This document shows, piece after piece, positions 14,924-23,506 of a stretch of 23,668 bases of DNA (positions are counted from its first letter, which is position 1; each line of letters starts with the position of its first letter). Where the stretch lies: positions 1 through 23,668 of IMG/VR virus record IMGVR_UViG_3300034789_000174; one strand, given 5' to 3'. Origin of the DNA: a virus. The translations under genes were made by a program, and so were the position numbers. The notes beneath the pieces are model-generated. The model was not told the DNA's origin. It ran no database searches and saw only the letters and a program-made list of their open reading frames with translations.

Positions 14924-14930
14924 CTAAATA
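14924..14930 (+). promoter_or_regulatory. Late promoter-like box immediately after the tRNA
   Basis: CTAAATA begins one base after the tRNA discriminator and continues as the 13-mer TAAATAATCAAAA (14925-14937). The next gene's first ATG begins at the last base of this element, so transcription from here would give almost no leader. Confidence 0.5.
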
Positions 14931-14936
14931 ATCAAA

Positions 14937-15284
14937 ATGCTGACACCTATGGGAATCTATGATATAATATACTCACAGTTTGACCTCGGTCCAGGATTCT
15001 GGAATCGAGAGTTACGAACTCAGGATCTTGAGGGATTCATGAGTCAATATTACATCGACCCAAAAGGTAAACTCTGGAATATTGATTATTCTGGAACCTA
15101 TGTCTTTGAAGATGCTGATTGTATTAAAGTTGCAAAAAGCACCAATCATGGAAAGGTAGCACCTTATCTACTATCTAAACAGTTAGAACTCTATCCTGCA
15201 AAATGGGGAGTTCACTACGCACCAACCCCTCGGTGCATGGTTACATTTGAAGAGGGGGTTGTAGTTGAATCTTATTATTCTTAA
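14937..15284 (+). CDS. Protein of unknown function (115 aa)
   Basis: Begins MLTPMGIYDIIYSQFDLGPG, then WNIDYSGTYVFEDADCIKV, and ends CMVTFEEGVVVESYYS. Beta-rich, soluble, no signal or membrane segment. I recognise no domain. The first ATG (14937) overlaps the late box; a second ATG at 14949 (MGIYDII) may be used instead. Neither has a clear ribosome binding site. The stop overlaps the ATG of the next gene (TAATG), so the two are a pair. Confidence 0.7.
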   Translation: MLTPMGIYDIIYSQFDLGPGFWNRELRTQDLEGFMSQYYIDPKGKLWNIDYSGTYVFEDADCIKVAKSTNHGKVAPYLLSKQLELYPAKWGVHYAPTPRCMVTFEEGVVVESYYS

Positions 15285-15946
15285 TGGCATACCTAGTTCA
15301 TCCTCTACCACCTAGAAAAGTCTGGGTGAAGAAAGAATATCTTTATGATCTTGAAAAGGGACATGGAGAACTTACCCCAGGAATCTGGATCTCTGTTCGT
15401 TCTATTCAAGCAAAAGCATTATATTTTGAGACATTGCTTACTGATTATGGTGCACTCTTCGATAAGTTGCCACTCAGTGCATTTGTATGGAAAGAGGATA
15501 TTGACTGGGATGATCAGTTACCCCTTGATGTATTAGAACTCTGGGATTGTTTTGACTATAATATTACTGTGGTAGAAAAACCTATCCTAGGTAGATGTTC
15601 TTTCTATGGTAAGGACAAGAAAATGCACCCAGGTGAGTATGAGTTTACGATTGATACTGCACATCCTGACTTCTCTGTATTAGATACAAACTTCTCGGAG
15701 CATGATCCAGAGCATAAGACATTCAATGTCATTGCACTAGACAACGGACAGTTTGCTGCACAACCTAACAATAGATGTCAGTTCTTTGATAATAGTTTGG
15801 TTGATAATGATAACCTCAAACGACCTGACTTTAAGGTATGTACACAGAACTATGCTGTAGAAACTCTACCTAAGTGGTGGTCTGTCGGACATACGGAAGA
15901 GTGGGCATATCGAACTGAAGAAGAGGTTAAAGAATCAGACCTTTAA
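15284..15946 (+). CDS. Protein of unknown function (220 aa)
   Basis: ATG overlaps the previous stop by one base. It begins MAYLVHPLPPRKVWVKKEYL and is acidic and rich in Trp, Tyr, Phe and Asp (FVWKEDIDWDDQLPLDVLEL; LPKWWSVGHTEEWAYRTEEE). There is no membrane segment, signal peptide or catalytic motif I can name. The position, between the small-gene cassette and the tail-fibre block and next to late-type boxes, suggests a virion-related or assembly role, but that is inference. Confidence 0.75.
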   Translation: MAYLVHPLPPRKVWVKKEYLYDLEKGHGELTPGIWISVRSIQAKALYFETLLTDYGALFDKLPLSAFVWKEDIDWDDQLPLDVLELWDCFDYNITVVEKPILGRCSFYGKDKKMHPGEYEFTIDTAHPDFSVLDTNFSEHDPEHKTFNVIALDNGQFAAQPNNRCQFFDNSLVDNDNLKRPDFKVCTQNYAVETLPKWWSVGHTEEWAYRTEEEVKESDL

Positions 15947-15953
15947 TAACCTT

Positions 15954-15961
15954 TATAAATA
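15954..15961 (+). promoter_or_regulatory. Exact T4 late promoter box TATAAATA
   Basis: TATAAATA matches the T4 late consensus at all eight positions. It is in the 42-base gap before the 441-aa structural gene (GTG 15989) and probably drives the fibre block. Confidence 0.7.
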
Positions 15962-15988
15962 AAACTGTATCAAATAGTGTGATTATTC

Positions 15989-17314
15989 GTGGGAACCAGA
16001 AAGATTTCACAACTGGAGACTATATCGGACGCTAACCTGTCTGGAGAAGCGATTCTTCCTGTGGTGGTGTCGGATCCCTTGATTCCAAACAGAAAAGCAA
16101 AGATAAATCAGTTATTTAAGGGACTGGCACAGGGAACTAAAGCATCCCCTGGATTATGTTTTGACTTAGATAGAGACAGTGGATTGTATCAGAATGCATA
16201 CGATCAACTCGGCATTGCCTTCGGTGATGGTGGATTTTACTGTACTCGAATTGATAATGGAAACAGTAGTACATCTCTGTATATTACTGCAGTTGATGAT
16301 GTCGCAAACAATACTGATATTGTGCTCGCACCGAAAGGTACGGGTGCTGTAAAAGTTACGGGTAACTTCCTTATCTCTGACCAGACCTTCATCTTAGAAG
16401 ATGCTCAAGGTCCAAAGGCAAGATTTGAAGTTAGTAACGTTGGTACTGGTACTAACACTCGTATCTTCACTCTCCCTGCTATTACTTCTGGTAACGGAAC
16501 TACTGTTGTTGGTGCTGATACTCAACAAACACTGACGAATAAAACACTTCTTATTGATGAAGACAACTTTGTTCTTGTAGATGGTACAGAGGAAGCAATC
16601 TTCCAAATCAACTGGCCAACTACATCAGGTGCAAGACGTTCTTACTTCTTACCTGACGCAGGTACAGTAACAACTACTGCAGAACCTACTGCAACTGCAT
16701 CTACTTTACTTGATACAAAATCAGAACAGACTACACTTAATAAAACTATTGTAGATCTGAAGTTGGCAGCAAACGCTGAGACAGCAACTAACTATGCTAT
16801 CTTTAATACGTCTGCTCTAACTGCAAACAGGATCCTTACTGTTCCTGATTTATCATTAACGTTTGTTGGTACAACTACAACTCAAACACTCTCTAACAAG
16901 AGTTATGAGAACGCAATCTTTACGGACAATACTGATACAACTAAGAAGGTTTCGTTTAACCTTGCTAACGTAAACACATCAACAAGCGAAGTTTTTAGAT
17001 TCCCAAACACGGACAGTCTAAATAGAGGTGCAGACACATATAACATGCTCATTACTGAGAAGTCTGCAGCAGAACTCTTTAACAAGAGTTTGAACAATCC
17101 AGTAGTTAAATCAACTGGAAATGTTAGTGGACAGATTACATTGTCTGCTGAAGGTATTACAGGTCCGAGAGTGATTAAGTTCCCTGACGCTGATGCCACA
17201 CTCCTATCTACTGAAAACGTTACTGTTGATGACGTTACATTCGGTGCAGGTATCGGAGCAAACAACCTCACTGGGTTAACAAGACAACAACAATTCTTTT
17301 ACTCTGGATTCTAA
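15989..17314 (+). CDS. Virion structural / tail-fibre-like protein with about five beta repeats (441 aa)
   Basis: Starts at GTG 15989, 28 bases after a perfect late box. Residues 1-40 (GTRKISQLETISDANLSGEA, then LPVVVSDP) are of a kind found at the start of phage fibre and structural proteins. About residues 133-430 hold some five degenerate repeats of 45-75 residues. Each has F.L.. strands, a (F/V)xxPD(A) strand, and a TLTNKTL / TLSNKSY / LFNKSLN linker. Such repeats are typical of elongated phage fibres and adhesins. No enzyme motif. It lies in a run of structural genes and ends 6 bases before the next. Its exact place in the particle is not determinable from sequence. Confidence 0.65.
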   Translation: MGTRKISQLETISDANLSGEAILPVVVSDPLIPNRKAKINQLFKGLAQGTKASPGLCFDLDRDSGLYQNAYDQLGIAFGDGGFYCTRIDNGNSSTSLYITAVDDVANNTDIVLAPKGTGAVKVTGNFLISDQTFILEDAQGPKARFEVSNVGTGTNTRIFTLPAITSGNGTTVVGADTQQTLTNKTLLIDEDNFVLVDGTEEAIFQINWPTTSGARRSYFLPDAGTVTTTAEPTATASTLLDTKSEQTTLNKTIVDLKLAANAETATNYAIFNTSALTANRILTVPDLSLTFVGTTTTQTLSNKSYENAIFTDNTDTTKKVSFNLANVNTSTSEVFRFPNTDSLNRGADTYNMLITEKSAAELFNKSLNNPVVKSTGNVSGQITLSAEGITGPRVIKFPDADATLLSTENVTVDDVTFGAGIGANNLTGLTRQQQFFYSGF

Positions 17315-17320
17315 TAAACA

Positions 17321-18808
17321 ATGTCTAAACAAGGATTACTTGCCTCAGCAAAACCAGGTGCGACTACCAATACGGTGCTCTACAAAGCACCTATCGATGC
17401 GTCTGCAAGTACGGTTTTGTCTGTGACTGCACAAGGTGGATCAAACACCACTTATGATGTTGCTGTAAAAGACTACGATCAACATGTAGTTCTGGATGCT
17501 TCAACTTACAAATTACACACTGGTGACGTGTTCACTGGTTATAGGTTTAACTTAGGTACGGCAGTTGGTGCTGATCAAGGTCTTAACGTTAATCAAGCAT
17601 TAACATCTGCTGATGGAGAAAAGTCAGCAGTGTTTGAATCATTTTATATTCCTCCTTTCACTTCGATTGCAGTGAAAAGCAAAGCAATTAGATCGGTTGC
17701 AGTTGAATCTGTAACTGGTACTTTCGCAGTTGGTAATACTATTTCAAAAGGATCAGGTGGTAACACATCTGTTGCAACCATTTTTGCTGTAGCATCTGGT
17801 TCTGGTGGTTCAACTCTTTATATCGGTCCCTCTACCTTGAACGGTTCTGGAACTGAGTTTACTGATGGTGATTCTATCACTGCATCTGGTGGTGCAACTG
17901 GTACTATCTCATCTGGTGGTGTTGGTACTGCTGCAAACGAGTTCACTTTTACCACCTCTGGTGGAACTGAAGATTTGTATCTTGGAACTTCATTAAGTGT
18001 TTTAGGAGATAGAACCTATCGTTTTGATGTATCCGACTCAAGTATGAGTGGTTTGGTATTCAAACTCTCTGAAGTTGTGAATGGTGAGTGGGGTCCTGAC
18101 GGGACTGCAGGTAACACTGATGATGGTACTGAATATACTACTGGTAAGACTACTAACGGAACTGCAGGTTCTAGTGGTGCATACGTTCAGTATGATCTCA
18201 CTGCAAACACTAGTCTACCCGCATCTCTGTACTTTTATGAAGGAACAACTGGAACTGCTGCTAACTCAAACTATGGGGGATCAGACAGAATTATCAATAC
18301 ATCAAGTTCATATTCTTATGACTCTGTTTACGTTTACAATGTTTCTGGAACATGGGTAGACAACTCAGATACCTTTACATATAACGGTGTAACTTATACT
18401 GTTACTAGTCAGACTGCAGGTCCTTACGGTTATGTTCGTGACTATACAGGCACTGCTCTGTATGTTGTTCTTGGAGAGGGTTCTGCAAACATTGCAGGTT
18501 CGGATACTTTCTTAGATAATCCCAAGTTATCAACTGGTGCTCGTTCTACTGTAACAGTTTCTTCTGTTACTTCTTCGGGTGCAACAGTAGAGACTAAGCA
18601 TTATATCCGTAAGGACAATGCTATCACTGCGAACACTACAGAAGAGATCAAATCTCTTGTTATTGGACCAGGGCAAAGACTGGTCGTTGAGAACAATGAC
18701 GCAGATTGTTCATTCACTCTAGTCGGTTTTGAAGACAGTTCTACTGGATTCACAACTCGTGCTTATGCTCAAACTACTGGAACTTCTGGTTCTGGCGGTG
18801 GAAGTTAA
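17321..18808 (+). CDS. Virion structural protein with inserted beta modules (495 aa)
   Basis: Begins MSKQGLLASAKPGATTNTVL, with beta-rich ends: residues 1-125 and about 440-480 (EEIKSLVIGPGQRLVVEN) look like parts of one core. Between them, at about 131-205, is a Gly/Ser/Thr module (VTGTFAVGNTISKGSGGNTS and a second DGDSITASGGATGTI copy), followed by further Tyr/Ser/Gly-rich material. The paired VG..I.gg..G.t.tI strands are of a kind frequently inserted in phage decoration and fibre proteins. Low in charged residues, no catalytic motif. It is probably a surface or fibre component; the role is inferred from composition and neighbours. Confidence 0.65.
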   Translation: MSKQGLLASAKPGATTNTVLYKAPIDASASTVLSVTAQGGSNTTYDVAVKDYDQHVVLDASTYKLHTGDVFTGYRFNLGTAVGADQGLNVNQALTSADGEKSAVFESFYIPPFTSIAVKSKAIRSVAVESVTGTFAVGNTISKGSGGNTSVATIFAVASGSGGSTLYIGPSTLNGSGTEFTDGDSITASGGATGTISSGGVGTAANEFTFTTSGGTEDLYLGTSLSVLGDRTYRFDVSDSSMSGLVFKLSEVVNGEWGPDGTAGNTDDGTEYTTGKTTNGTAGSSGAYVQYDLTANTSLPASLYFYEGTTGTAANSNYGGSDRIINTSSSYSYDSVYVYNVSGTWVDNSDTFTYNGVTYTVTSQTAGPYGYVRDYTGTALYVVLGEGSANIAGSDTFLDNPKLSTGARSTVTVSSVTSSGATVETKHYIRKDNAITANTTEEIKSLVIGPGQRLVVENNDADCSFTLVGFEDSSTGFTTRAYAQTTGTSGSGGGS

Positions 18809-18813
18809 ACCCC

Positions 18814-18821
18814 AATAAATA
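18814..18821 (+). promoter_or_regulatory. Late promoter-like box before the 1322-aa gene
   Basis: AATAAATA, one base from TATAAATA, 20 bases before ATG 18842, continuing as the 13-mer TAAATAATCAAAA (18816-18828). AGGA at 18837-18840 provides a weak ribosome binding site. Confidence 0.6.
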
Positions 18822-18841
18822 ATCAAAAGCAGTAATAGGAA

Positions 18842-21800
18842 ATGTCTCTAACTAGACTAAAGAATATTATTACGTCCAGAACTGGACGTATCATATATGT
18901 CAACCCTGACGATTTCGACGCATCAGATGCTATCGATAACAGAGGTAACTCTGCTTTGCGTCCGTTTAAATCGATTCAAAGAGCATTCCTAGAAGTAGCA
19001 AGATTTTCATATAGAGTTGGTTTAAGTAATGACGAGTTTGATGCTTTCAGTATCATGCTCTATCCTGCTGAATATATTGTAGACAATAGACCAGGGGATG
19101 TGCTATACACAAACGTAGCACCGATTGATGCTAACTCAAACCTTGATTTAACCTCACCTAACAACGTGTTATACAAGTATAACTCTGTTGAAGGTGGTAT
19201 CATCGTACCTAGAGGTTGTTCCCTCGTTGGTACTGACCTCCGTCGTACAAAGATCATTCCAAAATATGTTCCATACCCTACAACTTATGCTGCAAAAGGC
19301 ATTAACACAGAAGATCAAGTTCCTCCAAGGACAGCAATCTTCAAAGTTACTGGTGGTACTTATTTCTGGCAATTCTCTTTCTTCGACGGTGCTGAAGAAG
19401 GTGTATACTTCAAACCTGATAGCGTAGAGACACTTGCACCTAAGTTCTCACACCATAGATTAACTTGTTTTGAGTTTGCTGACGGTCTCAACCCTCTCTC
19501 CAAACTTATTACTGATGGTACAGTTCCAAACACAGATTACTCTGCTGTTCCTAACATCCTTGAAAGAACTGACCTAGAGATTTATTATCAGAAGGTATCG
19601 AAAGCATTCGCAACGATTCCCGATACCTCTGGCGATCCTGCTGCTGACCAGATTCAACCAAGGGTCGAAGAAAATAGAATCGTTGGACCTATCTCCGATG
19701 AATACAGAGTCTTACAGATCACAAGAAATGGACAGACAGCAACGGCTGTCACTGTTGACGAGTTTGATAATCCCAGGGATCACGGATTTTCCGTTGGTGT
19801 TAACATCAACGTTAGTGGTGTTACTGGATCAACTGGACCGCAATCCGAAGTTGATGCAGGACTTTATAACGGAAGTTTCACGGTCACATCCGCAAGCGGT
19901 AACGTCTTTACTTACCAAATGCAAGGAGAACCAACAGGAAACGCAGTCGGATCAAACATCACAGTAAAAACTGAGATTGATACTGTTGACTCTGCATCAC
20001 CTTACGCATTCAACCTGTCACTTAGAAGTGTGTGGGGTATGAATGGTATGCACGCCAACGGTTCAAAAGCAACTGGTTTCAAATCAATGGTTGTGGCACA
20101 GTTCACTGGACTGTCACTCCAAAAAGATGATAGAGCGTTTGTTAGGTATAATCAATCAACTGGAAACTATGATGTTGCAACTGCAGGAGACGGTGCACAC
20201 TTAGATGGTTTCGCTGAGTATAGAAAAGGATGGGGTCACGAACACATTAAGTGTAGTAACGATTCCTTCATCCAAGCGGTGTCGGTGTTCGCTGTGGGAT
20301 ATCAAGGACACTTCACTGCACTAAGCGGTGGTGACATGTCAATCACCAACTCTAACTCTAACTTTGGTAACACTGCTCTTAGATCAGCAGGATTCAAAGC
20401 AAAAGCATTCTCGAAGGACAAAGCAGGTGCATTGACTCACGTCATTCCACCTAAAGCATTGAATGTTATCTCTACGATTGCATCTGGTTCTAACGGTACT
20501 AATACTATTACGTTGGCATCTGCAAAAGTTGGTGATGCTCTAGGTATCATTCAAGGTATGGTTGTAACAGGAACTAACATTCCTGCAGGTACAACTGTTG
20601 GAACTGTCAATACTAACACTGGTGCTATCACACTCAGCAGCACTCTTACTGGAAACATCTCAGCAGGTAATATAATCTTTGGCGAGGAAACTTCTGTTAA
20701 CTGGGTTAACATCGATATTCAAAGGACTAAGGTCGTTAATGCATCGCTTGCGGGTCAAGGTGGAACCCCAGGAACTAGACTATATCTGTATGGATATACG
20801 ACTGAAGCGTCACCTCCTACAACTAGAGTGCAGGGTTTCACCGTTGGTGCACGTCAAGATGGCACAGGTAATACTGCTATCGCAGACAAGATCAACTGTC
20901 TCCTAGTTGCAAACGGTGCAACTGTTGCAACTGTTCAATCAGCAAGCATTTCACCTTACGGACCTAGTGTATCTGGTCTGGCAGCAGGTGTAGCAGGATC
21001 CCCGATCCAATATGATAGTGCAACTTATACTATCAATGGTGTAGCAGGTTCAGTTGGTGGTTGGTATCTAAATGTATCGGCAAACTCCGAAATCTATCAA
21101 ACTTTATCTACAAATACGCAATATAATAACGTAAACTTTACTCCAAGTACTTTCCTTAAGAGAATCCCTGACCCTCGTGACTTGCAGGATAGAACTTATC
21201 GTGTAAGATATGTCATTGATAAGGATAAGTCTAACCCTCTACCTAGAGATCCTATCTCTGGTTTCGTATTACAACCTCTGAATAGTGACACTACGACCTT
21301 CAACTTACAGAAGTGTTTCTACATCTATGATATCGAAGTTGTTCAAGCATTTGAAAGAGGTGTGAATGATGGTATCTATTATCTGACATTACTTTGCGGA
21401 TCTATTTCACCTACTACAGCAAACTTTAACGACAGGAAGTTCTCACAAAACGTCAACGAAGTATATCCTACGTTTGACAGAGACAACCCTGTTGCTGATC
21501 CTCTTGCTGCAGTCTCAGTTGCTGATAACGTTACTATCGGTCTCGTTAATGCTACTGATGGTGCAAACCCAACTCCTGCAAAGGATCCCAAGAGATCTAT
21601 CACGAAAGAAGGCATTCAGTTCCTCTTAACTGATACAGGTTGGACTCAACCTGGTACTACACCTAACTATGACTCTAACAACGAGAAACTCTCTAATGTG
21701 CAACTTACTGCACGAGCTGGCGATGAGGAGACCAGAAAGATCAAAATCAGAGAGAACAACGATGGAACTGTTGCTCCGATCAACGTCGAGTTCAGACGTC

Positions 21801-22810
21801 ACTCAATCCTCAGATCAGGTAATCACACATTTGAATACCTTGGTTTCGGACCTGGAAACTATAGTACAGCGTTCCCGCAAACACAGGTAGAGACTCTAAC
21901 TCAAGAACAGATTAGGTTCTCTCAGTCAATCAAAGAGGAAGGAGGAGTTTCATTCTACTCTGGACTTAACTCTAACGGTGACCTGTTTATTGGTAACCAA
22001 GTTATCAACCCTGTTACAGGTCAGATCACAAACGAAGACATCGCTCAGTTGAACGTTGTTGGTGAAGAGAACACTACGATTCAGACATTCTCTGAGTTGG
22101 TTCTTACCGACAAACTCACTGTACTTGGTGGTGCATCTAACCAGTTAGAATCTATCTTCGCAGGTCCTGTTACATTCCAAGGTCTATCAACCTTTACGAA
22201 TAACATCCAAGCAAGAAAGATTTCTTACTACAACCAAGATGGTACTGTTATTAAGCAAACCTTACTAGCACCTTCATTAGCAAATGGTCAACCCGACTTC
22301 TCTAATATCACCAACTACGATACACCTGCTGACGGTGACCTTGTTTATAATATTAACTGGACACCTGGGAAATCTCTTGGTTGGATTTATTACGGTGGAG
22401 TGTGGAAAGAGTTTGGTCTCACAGATACTGGTGAGATCAATATTGATACTTTTAATAACACTCAACATATTGGTATTGGTACTGCTGCGGTATCTGGATT
22501 CCGAGTTGGGATTCTAGGCAATGCTAAAGTTGATGGTGACCTCGTTGTTACTGGTAGAGGTGGTGTTGGTGCTGATAAGTATATCACTAAAACATATACA
22601 GGAGACGGTACAACTCTAACGTTTGCTGTCACTACATATAGTGGTGGTATCAAACACTCTGATGATTCACTTTTAGTGTTCCTTAATGGTGTAGCACAGA
22701 TCGCAGGAACTAACTATACAGTTGATGCTAACGGTGCTAACGTTGTATTCTCCTCTGGTGATGCTCCACTTGCATCAGACACTGTTCACATCTTAGAACT
22801 ACCTATCTAA
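18842..22810 (+). CDS. Giant virion structural / tail-fibre protein (1322 aa)
   Basis: The longest gene in the window. The N-terminus (MSLTRLKNIITSRTGRIIYV, then NPDD, then LRPFKSIQRAFLEVARFSY) is a pattern I recall from T4-like cyanophage structural proteins; the 'PFKSIQRA' element resembles the start of right-handed beta-helix (pectate-lyase-like) fibres, followed by IIVPRGCSLVG and further beta coils. Modules seem inserted: about 305-380 (HGFSVGVNINVSGVTG, then YNGSFTVTSASGNVFTYQ) and about 545-620 (GTNTITLASAKVG, then GTNIPAGTTVGTV). About 1164-1190 has DGDLVYNINW and a VWKEFG strand. The last 75 residues (TGDGTTLTFAV, then LLVFLNGVAQ, then DTVHILELPI) are a domain type common at phage fibre tips. 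Probably a host-contact or peripheral tail fibre. Confidence 0.7.
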   Translation: MSLTRLKNIITSRTGRIIYVNPDDFDASDAIDNRGNSALRPFKSIQRAFLEVARFSYRVGLSNDEFDAFSIMLYPAEYIVDNRPGDVLYTNVAPIDANSNLDLTSPNNVLYKYNSVEGGIIVPRGCSLVGTDLRRTKIIPKYVPYPTTYAAKGINTEDQVPPRTAIFKVTGGTYFWQFSFFDGAEEGVYFKPDSVETLAPKFSHHRLTCFEFADGLNPLSKLITDGTVPNTDYSAVPNILERTDLEIYYQKVSKAFATIPDTSGDPAADQIQPRVEENRIVGPISDEYRVLQITRNGQTATAVTVDEFDNPRDHGFSVGVNINVSGVTGSTGPQSEVDAGLYNGSFTVTSASGNVFTYQMQGEPTGNAVGSNITVKTEIDTVDSASPYAFNLSLRSVWGMNGMHANGSKATGFKSMVVAQFTGLSLQKDDRAFVRYNQSTGNYDVATAGDGAHLDGFAEYRKGWGHEHIKCSNDSFIQAVSVFAVGYQGHFTALSGGDMSITNSNSNFGNTALRSAGFKAKAFSKDKAGALTHVIPPKALNVISTIASGSNGTNTITLASAKVGDALGIIQGMVVTGTNIPAGTTVGTVNTNTGAITLSSTLTGNISAGNIIFGEETSVNWVNIDIQRTKVVNASLAGQGGTPGTRLYLYGYTTEASPPTTRVQGFTVGARQDGTGNTAIADKINCLLVANGATVATVQSASISPYGPSVSGLAAGVAGSPIQYDSATYTINGVAGSVGGWYLNVSANSEIYQTLSTNTQYNNVNFTPSTFLKRIPDPRDLQDRTYRVRYVIDKDKSNPLPRDPISGFVLQPLNSDTTTFNLQKCFYIYDIEVVQAFERGVNDGIYYLTLLCGSISPTTANFNDRKFSQNVNEVYPTFDRDNPVADPLAAVSVADNVTIGLVNATDGANPTPAKDPKRSITKEGIQFLLTDTGWTQPGTTPNYDSNNEKLSNVQLTARAGDEETRKIKIRENNDGTVAPINVEFRRHSILRSGNHTFEYLGFGPGNYSTAFPQTQVETLTQEQIRFSQSIKEEGGVSFYSGLNSNGDLFIGNQVINPVTGQITNEDIAQLNVVGEENTTIQTFSELVLTDKLTVLGGASNQLESIFAGPVTFQGLSTFTNNIQARKISYYNQDGTVIKQTLLAPSLANGQPDFSNITNYDTPADGDLVYNINWTPGKSLGWIYYGGVWKEFGLTDTGEINIDTFNNTQHIGIGTAAVSGFRVGILGNAKVDGDLVVTGRGGVGADKYITKTYTGDGTTLTFAVTTYSGGIKHSDDSLLVFLNGVAQIAGTNYTVDANGANVVFSSGDAPLASDTVHILELPI
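18871..18890. repeat. Inverted repeat near the start of the 1322-aa gene
   Basis: TACGTCCAG-AA-CTGGACGTA: 9-base perfect arms with a 2-base centre, 29 bases after the start of the ATG. As RNA it could fold as an 8-bp stem with a GAAC loop close to the ribosome entry region. Confidence 0.8.
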
Positions 22811-22814
22811 TCCC

Positions 22815-23240
22815 ATGGCAATTTCAAGAGTTAGTGGTAATCAGATTGCCACTAGTACCCAAGCAATTATTACAACTTTAAGTTTCTTAAACACTAACTC
22901 AGTTTTAAGAATCCCTGCAGGTACTCAGGCACAAAGACCTACTGGTGTTTCAGTTGGTACACTGAGATTCAATACTGACCTTGACTCTGCAGAGATCTAC
23001 AAAGCAGATGATGGTACAGGTAGTGCAGGTTGGACTCCTGTTGCAGGTGGTGGACCAAGTTTAGGAACTGATAGTATTATTAGAACGAACAATAATGTAA
23101 TCGCAGAGAATCTTACAGTTGGACCAACTGCTAACGGTGGTGATCCTAAGTTCACCAACGGAATGAGTGCAGGTCCTATCACAATTAATAGTGGTTTCAC
23201 TGTCACAGTGGAGTCAGGTGCTAGTTGGAGTGTACGATGA
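22815..23240 (+). CDS. Small tail-fibre-like structural protein (141 aa)
   Basis: ATG 22815, 4 bases after the previous stop. Residues about 34-75 contain IPAGTQAQRPTG, GTLRFNTD, and an AGWTPV strand, the 'GT..QRP....G.lRfNt....e.y....W' motif found in many phage fibre and structural proteins. The rest is beta-rich and Gly/Thr/Asn-rich, ending in a short strand (SGASWSVR). It may be an attachment or collar part of the neighbouring fibre. The stop overlaps the next ATG. Confidence 0.65.
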   Translation: MAISRVSGNQIATSTQAIITTLSFLNTNSVLRIPAGTQAQRPTGVSVGTLRFNTDLDSAEIYKADDGTGSAGWTPVAGGGPSLGTDSIIRTNNNVIAENLTVGPTANGGDPKFTNGMSAGPITINSGFTVTVESGASWSVR

Positions 23241-23506
23241 AAGTACGAGTACAGAACTTACAAGGATTGACACCTAATTTTAGAGTCACACTGGATGAAG
23301 ATAGTGACTTTGCATTTAAAGGTGGAGCAGAGTTAAGAGTTACAGGATCACAGAGTGCGTTACCATTACCTCATGGTACACCTCAGCAGTTTGCTGATGC
23401 AGCAATTAATAAAGCACCCAACAGAGGATATGTAGATGGGCAGATCAGATTCAATACTGCCAACAATAAATTAGAAGTATTCAATAACGGAATTTGGGCA
23501 GGTTAA
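23237..23506 (+). CDS. Small tail-fibre-like structural protein (89 aa)
   Basis: The start is taken at ATG 23237, overlapping the previous stop (ATGA), rather than the TTG at 23225. It begins MKVRVQNLQGLTPNFRVTLD. The end, GYVDGQIRFNTANNKLEVFN then NGIWAG, repeats the 'G.iRfNT....E.f..g.W' motif of the 141-aa protein, so the two are related in their fold. It is probably another component of the same fibre block. Confidence 0.65.
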   Translation: MKVRVQNLQGLTPNFRVTLDEDSDFAFKGGAELRVTGSQSALPLPHGTPQQFADAAINKAPNRGYVDGQIRFNTANNKLEVFNNGIWAG

